NCBI RefSeq assembly: GCF_001558695.1
Contig: NZ_LNTU01000001.1
Location: forward strand, 1,302,001 to 1,366,000
Length of the DNA stretch: 64,000 bases
Reading direction: 5' to 3'
Origin: Paramesorhizobium deserti
GTDB lineage: Bacteria; Pseudomonadota; Alphaproteobacteria; Rhizobiales; Rhizobiaceae
Shown: piece by piece, positions 1 through 8,271 of the stretch
Position numbering within the stretch: the stretch's first letter is position 1
How the letters are laid out: every line of letters starts with the position of its first letter
Program-made: the position numbers and the translations under genes
Notes under the pieces: generated by a model
Database searches by the model: none
What the model was told of the DNA's origin: nothing
The model's input: only the letters and a program-made list of their open reading frames with translations

Positions 1-454
1 GAATCATCTGAGCCGTCACGCCGACTACGAGGATGACAAGAATACAAGCCTGAGCCCCGAGGAGGAGTGGCGAGTTCAAATCAGTCACCAGTGGGTGACC
101 GTCCGGGACACGGCGCAGGGTTTCGCTAACAGCCGGAACCATCAGCAGAAATGCCGTCAGGCTGAGCAGGATCGTCTCGAGATATTTGCCCGCATTTCCC
201 AAATTCGAAACATGCCCGATACCGTATCCGGTGAGCAGCAGGACGATCGTCGCCGCGCCGATGCCATAGCTGACGGGCTGATGCGCGACGAGGAACACCG
301 TGGTGGCGCCGATCAGCATCGAGATGAAATAGGCGACGCCGGCCCTGGACCGGGGCACGATCCTTCCATGGCGGGCAAACATATATACGGCAAGCGGAAT
401 GGCCGGCAGGCTGCCGAGCGTATGCACCCAACCGAGTTGCGAAATTCCAAACAT
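1..454 (-). CDS. DUF2306-like multi-pass membrane protein (3' end outside the window)
   Basis: The reading frame opens at an ATG ending at 454 behind a good ribosome site (AAAGGAGA) and stays open for 151 codons to the window edge, so the C-terminus is missing. The product starts MFGISQLGWVHTLGSLPA and shows about four hydrophobic helices with a basic loop (FARHGRIVPRSRAG) between the first two. Helix layout and the GWVHTLG start resemble the DUF2306 family of small membrane proteins of unknown function; this is pattern recognition, not a search. It lies just downstream of the TetR gene on the same strand, with two TetR-type palindromes between them, so it is probably the regulator's target. 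The role is unknown. Family assignment is moderate; that this is a real gene is well supported. Confidence 0.7.
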   Translation of the reverse strand, partial: MFGISQLGWVHTLGSLPAIPLAVYMFARHGRIVPRSRAGVAYFISMLIGATTVFLVAHQPVSYGIGAATIVLLLTGYGIGHVSNLGNAGKYLETILLSLTAFLLMVPAVSETLRRVPDGHPLVTDLNSPLLLGAQACILVILVVGVTAQMI

Positions 455-501
455 CTCAATCTCCTTTGTGCAGGGATCGACGATTGGTCGATCTTATCTT
501 T

Positions 502-515
502 CTACTAGTAGGTAG
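502..515 (-). promoter_or_regulatory. Putative TetR operator, copy 1
   Basis: Read on the minus strand this is CTACCTACTAGTAG. It differs at one base of 14 from the copy in front of the TetR gene (1199-1212). It lies about 50 bases upstream of the membrane-protein start at 454, a suitable place to repress that gene. The regulator's identity is inferred from position. Confidence 0.65.
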
Positions 516-559
516 TTTATGAGAGTGACAAAGCCCCAAGTTCCATACTTGCTAAATGC

Positions 560-573
560 CTATCAGTCGGTAG
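560..573 (-). promoter_or_regulatory. Putative TetR operator, copy 2
   Basis: On the minus strand this reads CTACCGACTGATAG, 12 of 14 bases identical to the copy at 1199-1212. It sits between the TetR stop and the membrane-protein start. A half-match, CTACCTAC on the minus strand, follows at about 584-591. Confidence 0.55.
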
Positions 574-604
574 CGCAGCTCAGGTAGGTAGCCAATCTAA
601 CGGG

Positions 605-1189
605 TCAATTCGGAGCGGAAAGTTTGCTCAACAGAGGCTCCGTAATGAGCGGGAATACCTTCGGGTCGCCATAAGCTCTCGCTGACAGCATCGCGCCATG
701 GACAGTCGCCATGAAGGCTTCGGCTTCCATGCGAGGTGTATTCATCAGCCGGATTCGGCCCCGCTGCGATCCGTCTTCGAGTACGGAAGTCAGCCATGCC
801 GACAGCATGCGGAAATATCTCTGCAATTCGATCGCAACTCCTTGTGGCAGCACGGGAAGTTCGCTGGCCAGGAGCGCGCAAATACAGAAAGGTGTGCTTG
901 CGTCGGCGATACAGGTTTCCCAATAACGGATGTAAGCCCGAAGCCTTTCTTGGGGATTGGAAATATTGTGTTCCAGATCGGCAAATCCCGCTTCCGTTTC
1001 CTCGCGATGCCGGACGACCAGCGCCTTAACCAGATCGACCTTGCTGGGGAAGTGATGATGGATGCTCGCTTTGCGAATGCCGACTATGGTCGCGACATCC
1101 GCATAGCTGAATCCGTTGTAGCCACCCGCGATGATGAGGGATCGTGCGCAAGTCAGGATGTTGTCTGAGGTGGTGGACAAGTTGCTCAT
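605..1189 (-). CDS. TetR/AcrR-family transcriptional regulator
   Basis: The 194-residue product has the usual length and layout of the family. The N-terminal DNA-binding domain contains a clear helix-turn-helix at about residues 27-48 (YADVATIVGIRKASIHHHF, followed by PSK), and a helical ligand-binding domain follows. Such proteins repress a neighbouring transporter or membrane-protein gene until a small molecule binds. A palindrome at 1199-1212 sits just upstream of the start, and two related copies lie in front of the next gene, so autorepression together with control of the membrane protein is likely. The start is the ATG at 1189. Ligand unknown. Local base composition looks lower in GC than the neighbouring core genes, compatible with transfer. 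Confidence 0.88.
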   Translation of the reverse strand: MSNLSTTSDNILTCARSLIIAGGYNGFSYADVATIVGIRKASIHHHFPSKVDLVKALVVRHREETEAGFADLEHNISNPQERLRAYIRYWETCIADASTPFCICALLASELPVLPQGVAIELQRYFRMLSAWLTSVLEDGSQRGRIRLMNTPRMEAEAFMATVHGAMLSARAYGDPKVFPLITEPLLSKLSAPN

Positions 1190-1198
1190 GCCGAATAC

Positions 1199-1212
1199 CT
1201 ACCGACTAGTAG
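1199..1212. promoter_or_regulatory. Putative TetR operator, copy 3 (autoregulatory)
   Basis: CTACCGACTAGTAG ends ten bases upstream of the TetR start and would overlap its promoter. Two further copies occur at 502-515 and 560-573. The rest of the gap to rplS (1213-1444) holds the rplS promoter region; no other gene is evident there. Confidence 0.65.
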
Positions 1213-1444
1213 GGAGAATGTCAACGTGAAAGCCTTCTTGGATGATACGAAATATGCTGTGTATTGATTCATTGGCGGCAATGGTGTATTGCCCCGCCAA
1301 CTCAGGGAAAAATCCCGAGATCCACCAACCAATGAATGGTGAACCCGCTCCTGCCTCAATAAAGGCATAGCTGTCCGGCAATGAGACTGTGCAGCAAGCG
1401 TCGAGCGCTCTGACTGTTCGAGAAGAACGAGAAGGATTGAGACG

Positions 1445-1879
1445 ATGGACATCATTCGTCAGCTTGAGGCTGAGCAGGCCGCCAAGATCAAGGAAAAGCG
1501 CACGCTTCCCGATTTCAAGCCGGGCGATACCGTTCGCGTGCAGGTGCGCGTCACGGAAGGCACCCGTACCCGCGTGCAGGCCTATGAAGGCGTCTGCATC
1601 GCCCGTTCCGGCTCCGGCCTCCACGAAAACTTCACCGTTCGCAAGATTTCCTACGGCGAAGGCGTCGAGCGCGTATTCCCGGTCTATTCCCCGTTGGTTG
1701 AGGGTGTCGAACTCGTCCGCCGCGGCAAGGTTCGCCGTGCCAAGCTTTACTATCTGCGCGGCCTGACCGGCAAGGCTGCCCGCATTGCAGAGAAGAAGGA
1801 TTACCGCAAGACCAAGGCGGTTGCGGACAATGGAAATGGCGAGGCTTCAAAGGAAGCTGCGGCGCCTGCCGCCGAATAA
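1445..1879 (+). CDS. rplS: 50S ribosomal protein L19
   Basis: The 144-residue product is recognisable as L19 by its start ([15 protein letters not shown]), the basic core [20 protein letters not shown], and the conserved [20 protein letters not shown] and [18 protein letters not shown] stretches (within residues 58-122). L19 sits at the 30S-50S interface. About 25 extra C-terminal residues rich in Ala and Glu are typical of alphaproteobacterial L19. In related genomes it normally follows trmD; here the divergent TetR gene lies directly upstream. AGAAGGA precedes the ATG. A strong intrinsic terminator follows the gene. Confidence 0.98.
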   Translation: MDIIRQLEAEQAAKIKEKRTLPDFKPGDTVRVQVRVTEGTRTRVQAYEGVCIARSGSGLHENFTVRKISYGEGVERVFPVYSPLVEGVELVRRGKVRRAKLYYLRGLTGKAARIAEKKDYRKTKAVADNGNGEASKEAAAPAAE

Positions 1880-1902
1880 GCCTGGAAAAATTGAATTCAG
1901 TG

Positions 1903-1928
1903 AAAGGCGGTCTTCGGGCCGCCTTTTT
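1903..1928 (+). terminator. Intrinsic terminator of rplS
   Basis: AAAGGCGG (1903-1910) pairs with CCGCCTTT (1919-1926) around an 8-base loop and runs into a T tract. It ends rplS transcription before the ABC transporter genes. Confidence 0.9.
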
Positions 1929-2092
1929 GTTTGCGCGGGGGAAGTCCCTCGATGGCGGGAGAAGCCATGAATGGCTCCCGGATCATCATTTTCTTGCAAC
2001 CGCTCAAGGTTTCGGACAGGTTAATGATTGTGGGAGTCCGTGCATCCTGAGAACGGACGGCGCTGCATGGAATCAAGGGGAGATCATCGGGG

Positions 2093-2887
2093 ATGAACCT
2101 GAAATCGCTGTTTTCCGGTACGCTGGCGCTGGTCTTGATGTCCTTTGCCGTCCAAGCCGGGGATCTGCCGGATTTCGGCGGGAAAACGGTGACGGTGGTG
2201 ACGGAGAATGCCTATCCGCCGCTGCAGTTCATCGATCCGAATTCCGGCCATGCCATCGGCTGGGAATATGATGCGATGAATGAAATCGCCAAACGGCTGA
2301 ACTTCAAGCCAGTCTATCAGAACACGAGCTGGGACGCGATGATCCAGGCCGTTGCCGATGGCCAGTACCACATCGGCATGAACGGCATCACCATCCGGGA
2401 CGACCGCAAGGAGAAGGTCGATTTTTCGGATCCCTACATGCGTTCGGAAGTGTTCATGCTGGTGCGTGGCGACGAGGACCGTTTCAACGACGCCAAGAGC
2501 TTTGCCGCTCTCGCAGACGGGCTTGTCGGCGCGCAAGCCGGCACGACGCCCTTCTATGTCGCCGTTCATGACGTACTCGACGGCAATGAGCAAAATCCGC
2601 GCATCAAGCTGTTCGAGACCTTCGGCGCGTCGGTGCAAGCGCTGAAGACCGGCGATGTCGACGTAGTGCTGACCGACGGCACCGCGGGCAAGGGCTATGC
2701 GGAGGCTTCTGAAGGTGCGCTGAAGCTTGTCGGCGGGCCGCTCGGGGCGGAAGATTTCGGTTTCATCTTTCCGAAGGGCTCCGATCTCGTAGTTCCGGTC
2801 AATGCTGCGATCAAGGCGCTGAAGGAGGACGGTACATTCGATACGCTGAACAAGAAATGGTTCCTCGACTATAAGCTTGGCGGCTGA
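2093..2887 (+). CDS. Amino-acid ABC transporter periplasmic binding protein (family 3)
   Basis: The 264-residue product starts with a cleavable signal peptide (residues 1-22, cut after VQA). The mature part follows the polar amino-acid binding-protein pattern: TVVTENAYPPLQFID, the GWEYDAMNEIAKRLN segment, GMNGITIRDDRKEKVDFSDPYM and a late FGFIFPKGSDL. It should bind a polar amino acid or similar small solute in the periplasm and deliver it to the permease encoded 11 bases downstream. No ATPase gene follows. The substrate cannot be read from the sequence. AAGGGGAGA lies before the ATG. Confidence 0.92.
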   Translation: MNLKSLFSGTLALVLMSFAVQAGDLPDFGGKTVTVVTENAYPPLQFIDPNSGHAIGWEYDAMNEIAKRLNFKPVYQNTSWDAMIQAVADGQYHIGMNGITIRDDRKEKVDFSDPYMRSEVFMLVRGDEDRFNDAKSFAALADGLVGAQAGTTPFYVAVHDVLDGNEQNPRIKLFETFGASVQALKTGDVDVVLTDGTAGKGYAEASEGALKLVGGPLGAEDFGFIFPKGSDLVVPVNAAIKALKEDGTFDTLNKKWFLDYKLGG

Positions 2888-2898
2888 TTTTCCCCGTA

Positions 2899-3714
2899 AT
2901 GCCGCTTGCCAGTAAAAATAGAAGCAGCGACGATTTTCCCTGGTGGCTCGTGGCGGCAGGCGTGCTGGCCGCAGCGGTGGCACTTCTGATCGCAGTCAGC
3001 GGCCTTTACACCCAGGTCTTTTCGGTCATCGTCAAAGGTGTCGGCATCACGGTCTTCGTGACGCTTGTCAGCTTTGCGCTTGCGTCGGCGCTTGGCCTGC
3101 TCCTGGCGCTGATGGCGTTGTCCGGCTCGATCGCGCTTCGCCAGATTGCACGTTTCTATATCGAGATCGTTCGCGGCGTGCCGATGCTGGTGCTTTTGTT
3201 CTACGTGGCCTTTGTCGGCGCGCCAGCCTTCGTCGCCATCTGGAACATGGTGACGCAGCCGCTGCAGGACGCCGGCCTGATGCAGCCCCTGCAGGTGCGT
3301 GACGTGTCGCTGATGTGGCGGGCGATCATTGCGCTCACCATCGGCTATTCGGCCTTTATCGCCGAGGTCTTCCGCGCCGGCATCCAGTCGGTCGACGAGG
3401 GGCAGGTGGAGGCGGCGGAAGCGCTCGGCCTCACGCCATTTCAGCGGTTCCGTCTGGTGATCATGCCGCAGGCGATCCGCACCATCCTGCCGCCGCTCGG
3501 CAATGATTTCGTCGCCATGGTCAAGGATTCATCGCTGGTTTCGGTGCTGGGCGTGGCCGATATCACCCAGATGGGGAAGATCTATGCCTCCGGCTCCTTC
3601 CGCTTCTTTGAGACCTATTCGATCGTCGCCTATGTCTATCTCCTTCTAACGGTGAGCCTGTCGATCGTCCTGCGGCGGCTTGAAAAGAGGTTGAGGGAGA
3701 CGACGGAGCGTTAG
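2899..3714 (+). CDS. Amino-acid ABC transporter permease (HisM/GlnP type)
   Basis: The 271-residue inner-membrane protein has an extra N-terminal helix (about residues 15-35) and the core of the polar amino-acid permeases: EIVRGVPMLVLLFYVAF, then the ATPase-coupling loop EALGLTPFQRFRLVIMPQAIR and KDSSLVSVLGVADIT. It forms a cotranscribed pair with the preceding binding protein. Systems of this kind usually also have a cytoplasmic ATPase, and often a second permease, in the operon. Here leuC comes next after 250 bases, so an ATPase encoded elsewhere must serve it, or the pair is an operon remnant. Confidence 0.92.
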   Translation: MPLASKNRSSDDFPWWLVAAGVLAAAVALLIAVSGLYTQVFSVIVKGVGITVFVTLVSFALASALGLLLALMALSGSIALRQIARFYIEIVRGVPMLVLLFYVAFVGAPAFVAIWNMVTQPLQDAGLMQPLQVRDVSLMWRAIIALTIGYSAFIAEVFRAGIQSVDEGQVEAAEALGLTPFQRFRLVIMPQAIRTILPPLGNDFVAMVKDSSLVSVLGVADITQMGKIYASGSFRFFETYSIVAYVYLLLTVSLSIVLRRLEKRLRETTER

Positions 3715-3964
3715 AACAATTCTATTTGATTGCCTGAAACAGCAAAGATTGCTAAAAACAGGCCTATGAATTCAAGGAATGAATGGAACGGGCATAAGGT
3801 GTTCGTGCTGCAGGACCGAAAGCGGCTGCCGCAACGCTTTTCCGCGCGCGTTTCCGGGGCGCTCAACAGCCGACTTAGCTGAGCTCGGTCCCCAGGCTTG
3901 GCAGGCCTTTCCTTTGCCATACCCACTCCCTCTGCTTTGAAATTTAAATACGGACACGAGAGCA

Positions 3965-5374
3965 ATGAGCGCACCTCGCACCCTTTATGACAAGATCTGG
4001 GATGATCATCTGGTGGACAGCCAGGCCGATGGCACCTGCCTCCTCTATATCGACCGTCACCTCGTTCATGAGGTGACGTCGCCGCAAGCTTTCGAAGGGC
4101 TGCGCATGACGGGCCGCAAGGTTCGCCACCCCGAGAGGACATTGGCCGTCGTCGATCACAATGTGCCGACCTCGCCCGACCGCAAGAACGGCATCAAGAA
4201 CGAGGAAAGCCGCATCCAGGTCGAGGCGCTGGCGAAGAACGCGGCTGATTTCGGCGTGGAATATTATTCGGAAAACGATATCCGCCAGGGCATCGTCCAT
4301 ATCGTCGGGCCGGAGCAGGGCTTTACGCTGCCGGGCATGACCATCGTTTGCGGTGATAGTCACACCTCCACCCATGGCGCGTTCGGCGCGCTGGCGCATG
4401 GCATCGGCACGTCGGAGGTGGAGCATGTGCTCGCCACGCAGACGCTGATCCAGAAGAAGGCGAAGAACATGCTGGTGCGGGTCGATGGCCAGCTTCCCGA
4501 TGGCGTGACGGCGAAGGACATCATCCTCGCCATCATCGGCGAGATCGGCACCGCCGGCGGCACCGGCTATGTCATCGAATATGCGGGCGAGGCGATCCGC
4601 GCGCTCTCGATGGAAGGCCGCATGACGATCTGCAACATGTCGATCGAAGGCGGCGCGCGCGCGGGCCTGATCGCGCCCGACGAAACCACTTTCGAATATA
4701 TCAAAGGCAAGCCGCGCGCGCCGAAGGGCGCAGCACTTGAGCAGGCTATCGCCTATTGGAAGACGCTGCAATCGGACGAAGGCGCGCATTTCGATAAGAT
4801 TGTCACGCTCGACGCCGCCAATCTGCCACCGATCGTCTCCTGGGGCTCATCGCCGGAAGACGTCATTTCCGTAACGGGTGAAGTGCCCAATCCGGGCGAT
4901 ATCGCCGACGAGACCAAGCGGGCGTCGAAGCAGCGCGCGCTCGACTATATGGGTCTCACGCCCGGAACGAAGATCACCGACATCGCGCTCGACCGCGTCT
5001 TCATCGGATCGTGCACCAATGGCCGCATCGAGGACTTACGCGAAGTGGCGAAGGTGGTCGAGGGCCGCAAGGTCGCGCCGACCGTCAGCGCGATGATCGT
5101 GCCGGGCTCCGGCCTCGTCAAGGAGCAGGCGGAAGCCGAAGGGCTTCACAAGATCTTTATCGAGGCGGGCTTCGATTGGCGCGAGCCGGGCTGCTCGATG
5201 TGCCTCGCCATGAATGACGACCGGCTGAAGCCGGGCGAGCGCTGCGCCTCCACCTCGAACCGCAATTTCGAGGGCCGTCAGGGCTTCAAGGGCCGCACGC
5301 ATCTGGTCTCGCCGGCCATGGCGGCAGCGGCGGCGATATCAGGTCATTTCGTCGATATCCGCGCGTGGAAGTAA
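3965..5374 (+). CDS. leuC: 3-isopropylmalate dehydratase large subunit
   Basis: The 469-residue product is a full-length LeuC. It isomerises 2-isopropylmalate to 3-isopropylmalate in leucine synthesis together with the small subunit LeuD. The three cysteines holding the [4Fe-4S] cluster are visible: C350 (IGSCTNGR) and C410/C413 ([11 protein letters not shown]). The aconitase-family signatures [22 protein letters not shown] and [19 protein letters not shown] are present. leuD is not adjacent, as is usual in this group. The 250-base upstream gap contains a possible 38-codon frame from 3765, not convincing as a leader peptide. The gene is followed by a dispersed repeat. Confidence 0.98.
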   Translation: MSAPRTLYDKIWDDHLVDSQADGTCLLYIDRHLVHEVTSPQAFEGLRMTGRKVRHPERTLAVVDHNVPTSPDRKNGIKNEESRIQVEALAKNAADFGVEYYSENDIRQGIVHIVGPEQGFTLPGMTIVCGDSHTSTHGAFGALAHGIGTSEVEHVLATQTLIQKKAKNMLVRVDGQLPDGVTAKDIILAIIGEIGTAGGTGYVIEYAGEAIRALSMEGRMTICNMSIEGGARAGLIAPDETTFEYIKGKPRAPKGAALEQAIAYWKTLQSDEGAHFDKIVTLDAANLPPIVSWGSSPEDVISVTGEVPNPGDIADETKRASKQRALDYMGLTPGTKITDIALDRVFIGSCTNGRIEDLREVAKVVEGRKVAPTVSAMIVPGSGLVKEQAEAEGLHKIFIEAGFDWREPGCSMCLAMNDDRLKPGERCASTSNRNFEGRQGFKGRTHLVSPAMAAAAAISGHFVDIRAWK

Positions 5375-5380
5375 TCCACT

Positions 5381-5490
5381 AGAGCGGTTGATGTTTTGAT
5401 GGAATCGGTGGGGATCCTTTTGGGCCGTTGCTGTGATGGACAGGTAGAGGCATGGATCCATACCGTTTCAATCTAAAAGTGAAATGCTCT
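5381..5490 (+). repeat. Dispersed palindromic intergenic repeat, family A copy 1
   Basis: About 110 bases between leuC and the GGDEF gene are closely matched, by eye at roughly 85 percent, by the reverse complement of 22507-22612. Both copies start with AG(A/G)GCGGTT and end GAAATGCTCT. The internal GATGGACAGGTAGAGG is identical in both. This is a rhizobial-type intergenic repeat. The rest of the gap to 5670 shows only a lone TTAACCAT at 5556-5563. Confidence 0.85.
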
Positions 5491-5670
5491 AAAGAAAATT
5501 TTAAATAAATTACAAGTATCGGCAGGGCGCTTTTAGGCGCCCTGTTTGGCTTTCTTTAACCATTGTTGCAAGTGCTTCGGCTTTTGCGTCGCGTTTCACT
5601 GGCCAGTTGATCGTAGTTTACGCTTCTTTGTTCTGGTGCGGCTAAGCTGTTCACAAGCGGGAACAAAAAT

Positions 5671-6885
5671 ATGAGCGGCGCCTATTTCATTCTCATCATC
5701 AACATGACCGTCGCCGGGCTGTTCGCAATCGCGTTCCTCGGCATTGCCGTTTATGAGAAGACCTATATTTCGGCGCGCCTTTTCGCCCTGGCTTTCATTT
5801 TTGCGATGATGAATTTCGGCGCCGAGCTGCTGGTTCCGTCGATCGGCAATCCGAAGCTCGGCTACATGCTGGCATTCAGCACCTTCCTTTGCGCGCTGGT
5901 CTGCGCGGTCGTGGGCATGGCCTATAAATATGCCGTTCGGGTACCATGGGCAGGGCTGACGATCCTGTTCGTGGCATCGTTGGCGATGGTCTATGCCATC
6001 TATGACATAGCACGGGTGACGCTGACGGGGATGCTTCTCTATCAGCTCCCCTATTTCGTCGCCCTGTGCTTCAGCAGCTATATCATCCTGAAATCCCGGG
6101 TTCGCGGGGTTGCGGACATGTTGCTCTTCGCCGTGCTGTTCGCCAGCGCCGGCCATTTTCTGCTGAAGCCGTTCATCGCGATCGCGTCGGGCGGAATGGG
6201 GCAGGACCCGCAGGACTATGTTCATACCCAATACGCGCTTCTCTCGCAGACGATCGGCGCGGCCCTTTCCGTGGCGAACGGCCTTCTCATGCTGGTCATC
6301 CTGACGCGGGACCTGATGGCGGACATGTCGTCACGTTCGGAAACCGATATGCTGTCGCGTCTCCTCAACCGTCGCGGCTTCGAGGTCCGCAGCGACGCGG
6401 CCATAGGGCAGGCCAAGCGTACCGGTCTTCCGCTTTCGCTCATCGCCTGCGATCTCGATTACTTCAAGACGATCAATGACGGCTATGGGCATGAGCTGGG
6501 CGATCAGGTCATCCGCGCTTTCGCTGCAGGCCTGCGGGATATCGCCTCGGACCGGGATGTCGTTGCACGCATCGGCGGCGAGGAATTCGCGATCCTGCTG
6601 CCGGGCATGGGTATTCAGACGGCGCGGCTGTTCGCGGAAAAGGCGCGGAGCAATTTTTCAAGCCGGCCGATTGCCGGCCTGCCGGCGGAAAGCCGCTTCA
6701 CCGCCAGTTTCGGCGTGGCCGAGCTGCGGGACGGGGATGCGCTTTCCGACCTCATGCGCCGCGCCGACAACGCGCTTTACGAGGCCAAGAAAAACGGGCG
6801 CAATTGCGTGCGGCTGGCGCCGCCGCGCGCTGGCGAGGACAAGATCATCGAGCTGCGCCTTCCGCTGGGTGGCCGCTTCGGCTGA
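5671..6885 (+). CDS. Membrane-anchored GGDEF diguanylate cyclase
   Basis: The 404-residue protein has an N-terminal module of about six transmembrane helices (residues 1-215) followed by a GGDEF domain. The active-site loop is GGEEF at residues 302-306 (ARIGGEEFAILL), with the upstream DLDYFKTINDGYGHELGDQV magnesium and substrate segment and the late YEAKKNGRN. The catalytic residues look intact, so it should make cyclic di-GMP from two GTP. An RxxD inhibitory site five residues before GGEEF is absent (SDRD instead), so classical product inhibition is not expected. The membrane part is not a recognised sensor. It is a single gene flanked by a repeat upstream and a convergent gene downstream. 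Confidence 0.92.
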   Translation: MSGAYFILIINMTVAGLFAIAFLGIAVYEKTYISARLFALAFIFAMMNFGAELLVPSIGNPKLGYMLAFSTFLCALVCAVVGMAYKYAVRVPWAGLTILFVASLAMVYAIYDIARVTLTGMLLYQLPYFVALCFSSYIILKSRVRGVADMLLFAVLFASAGHFLLKPFIAIASGGMGQDPQDYVHTQYALLSQTIGAALSVANGLLMLVILTRDLMADMSSRSETDMLSRLLNRRGFEVRSDAAIGQAKRTGLPLSLIACDLDYFKTINDGYGHELGDQVIRAFAAGLRDIASDRDVVARIGGEEFAILLPGMGIQTARLFAEKARSNFSSRPIAGLPAESRFTASFGVAELRDGDALSDLMRRADNALYEAKKNGRNCVRLAPPRAGEDKIIELRLPLGGRFG

Positions 6886-6892
6886 AGGGCCG

Positions 6893-7258
6893 TCATCGTG
6901 CGCAGTGCGGATGATCCAGCACGGGCGTTTCGCCCCTCGCGATTCCGTACATGAAACCGCGCCCTCTCAGAACCACGGCGCTTTCGCAGGTCGTGTTGGC
7001 GGCGGGAACGATTGCGGCGACGGAAGGATGGGTCGGCGGGCGGATGATGAGAACTTCGTGGTTTCCAGCGTCTTCCACCATGACCGGAGGACCGGCAATG
7101 CCGGCAATATGGTCGGCATGCAGGCTGGTGGCGGCAAGGGCTATTTTCGTTCCATTGACTGCGTCGGCCCGTGCCTGCGAAGCAGCAAGGGCTGCGGCTG
7201 AAGCGATGGCGCAGGCGCCAATGCGCAGCGCAAACCCCATCCGGGACAAATCAGCCAT
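6893..7258 (-). CDS. Small exported hypothetical protein
   Basis: The 121-residue start (MADLSRMGFALRIG) is chosen because GGAGGGAA lies just upstream of the ATG at 7258; an in-frame ATG 13 codons earlier has no such site. Residues 1-31 form a signal peptide with a cut after ARA, so the protein is probably periplasmic. The mature part has two cysteines (NTTCES and the C-terminal HPHCAR) that could form a disulfide. No family is recognised. It converges on the GGDEF gene with only seven bases between stops. Confidence 0.65.
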   Translation of the reverse strand: MADLSRMGFALRIGACAIASAAALAASQARADAVNGTKIALAATSLHADHIAGIAGPPVMVEDAGNHEVLIIRPPTHPSVAAIVPAANTTCESAVVLRGRGFMYGIARGETPVLDHPHCAR

Positions 7259-7401
7259 AGCAATTCCCTCCGCTTGGTTCACCGCACCCGGCACCATGTT
7301 AACCTGTTCTTTACGTCCGAGCGAGAGGGGTTGACGGCGGCGCGGGGATCGATGACACCATTATGGTCGCCGATGCAGAACCGACTGGAGGATCACGACC
7401 G

Positions 7402-7872
7402 ATGCCCGAGACCCAAGCCGCACACGCCGTCGATATCTCGCTTCTGCATCTGCGCGATGCGCACGAGTTCGCGCCGCTGCTTGCAAGCTATGCGCAGGCG
7501 TTGAAACGCGGCGCGCCGCGCCGCCCGGACGAATATTATGCCGAAAAGCTGCTGCAGGACCGCGCGGCCGAGATCGCCGGCGCGCGGCTGGACGGAGAGC
7601 TTGTCGGCTTCGTCATCTTCTACGATCTGCCGGAGCCGGTTTCGGGCATGCGCTGCGGCCAGGTGGATCACATCTATGTGCATCACGACCATCGTGGCAA
7701 GGGCATCGCCAAGGCGCTGATCGATGTGCTGGCCGATAAGGCGGAGGAACGCAGCTGGGCGAAGCTCATCCTCAATGCGCCGCGCCAGCCCGAGGACGGA
7801 CGCAAGCTCTACGAGCAGGTCGCCGCCGCGGCCGACTGGACGAGTTTCGTGATTCGGTTCGGCGGGCAATAG
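7402..7872 (+). CDS. GNAT-family N-acetyltransferase
   Basis: The 156-residue product starts at the ATG preceded by GGAGG with a ten-base gap; an in-frame ATG 13 codons earlier lacks a site. It has the acetyl-CoA binding core of the GNAT fold: strand QVDHIYVHHDHRGKGIAKAL carries the pyrophosphate-binding loop (HRGKGIA) at about residues 99-118. Upstream, LDGELVGFVIFYDLP is the typical antiparallel strand pair. Acceptor substrate unknown. Confidence 0.88.
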   Translation: MPETQAAHAVDISLLHLRDAHEFAPLLASYAQALKRGAPRRPDEYYAEKLLQDRAAEIAGARLDGELVGFVIFYDLPEPVSGMRCGQVDHIYVHHDHRGKGIAKALIDVLADKAEERSWAKLILNAPRQPEDGRKLYEQVAAAADWTSFVIRFGGQ

Positions 7873-8034
7873 GCCACCCGGGGCGGGGGCGCGGTAAATT
7901 TTTCGCGTTCGGGTTCCGCCGGAATCGGGCGGTCAATGCCGCTTTTGGCCCGTTCAAACGATTGAAGCGCGGTCGCTGCTCCGCCGCTGCGGCCACATGC
8001 GACTAAATGGTTGGCGCGAAATGATTAAGCGGCT

Positions 8035-8063
8035 TTGACGCGGTGCGAAAAGAGCAGTAGATA
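8035..8063 (+). promoter_or_regulatory. Candidate sigma-70 promoter of sdhCDAB
   Basis: TTGACG (8035-8040) and TAGATA (8058-8063) are separated by exactly 17 bases. This is the best promoter-like pair in the 399-base gap 7873-8271, which otherwise contains no supported gene. Transcription from here would give an sdh leader of about 200 nucleotides. Confidence 0.45.
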
Positions 8064-8271
8064 ACGGCGCGACAAGGTCGTCCATCACGATCCTGCCGCA
8101 TTTGGAGGGCCGCACGCGCGGACGATACGCAAGCGGGGCTCCGAGTTTTAACTATACGTGGTCTTCCGGAAGGCTCCGGCTTCTGGAAATCGCGCCAGCC
8201 AATCCGAGCATGAGCCGGCATTCGTTCAGCCGGTCGTCCGGACAAACCGGGAAGACCTTTCTGGGGGAGCC

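Noticed and set aside
68-80. GAGTTCAAATC, resembling a tRNA T-loop
   Set aside because: It lies within the partial membrane-protein gene and no cloverleaf can be drawn around it.
1301-1319. Small hairpin CTCAGGG/CCCGAG upstream of rplS
   Set aside because: Stem is short with a bulge and has no T tract; a minus-strand frame across it lacks any family match.
3765-3881. 38-codon frame upstream of leuC as a leucine leader peptide
   Set aside because: No ribosome site, no run of Leu codons and no terminator following it.
5556-5563. TTAACCAT before the GGDEF gene as a CtrA site
   Set aside because: The second TTAA box is absent (TGCA at the expected place), so only a half-site remains.
7299-7313. 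TTAA-N7-TTTA between the exported protein and the GNAT gene as a CtrA site
   Set aside because: One box is imperfect and neither gene has a known cell-cycle role; kept out of the feature list.
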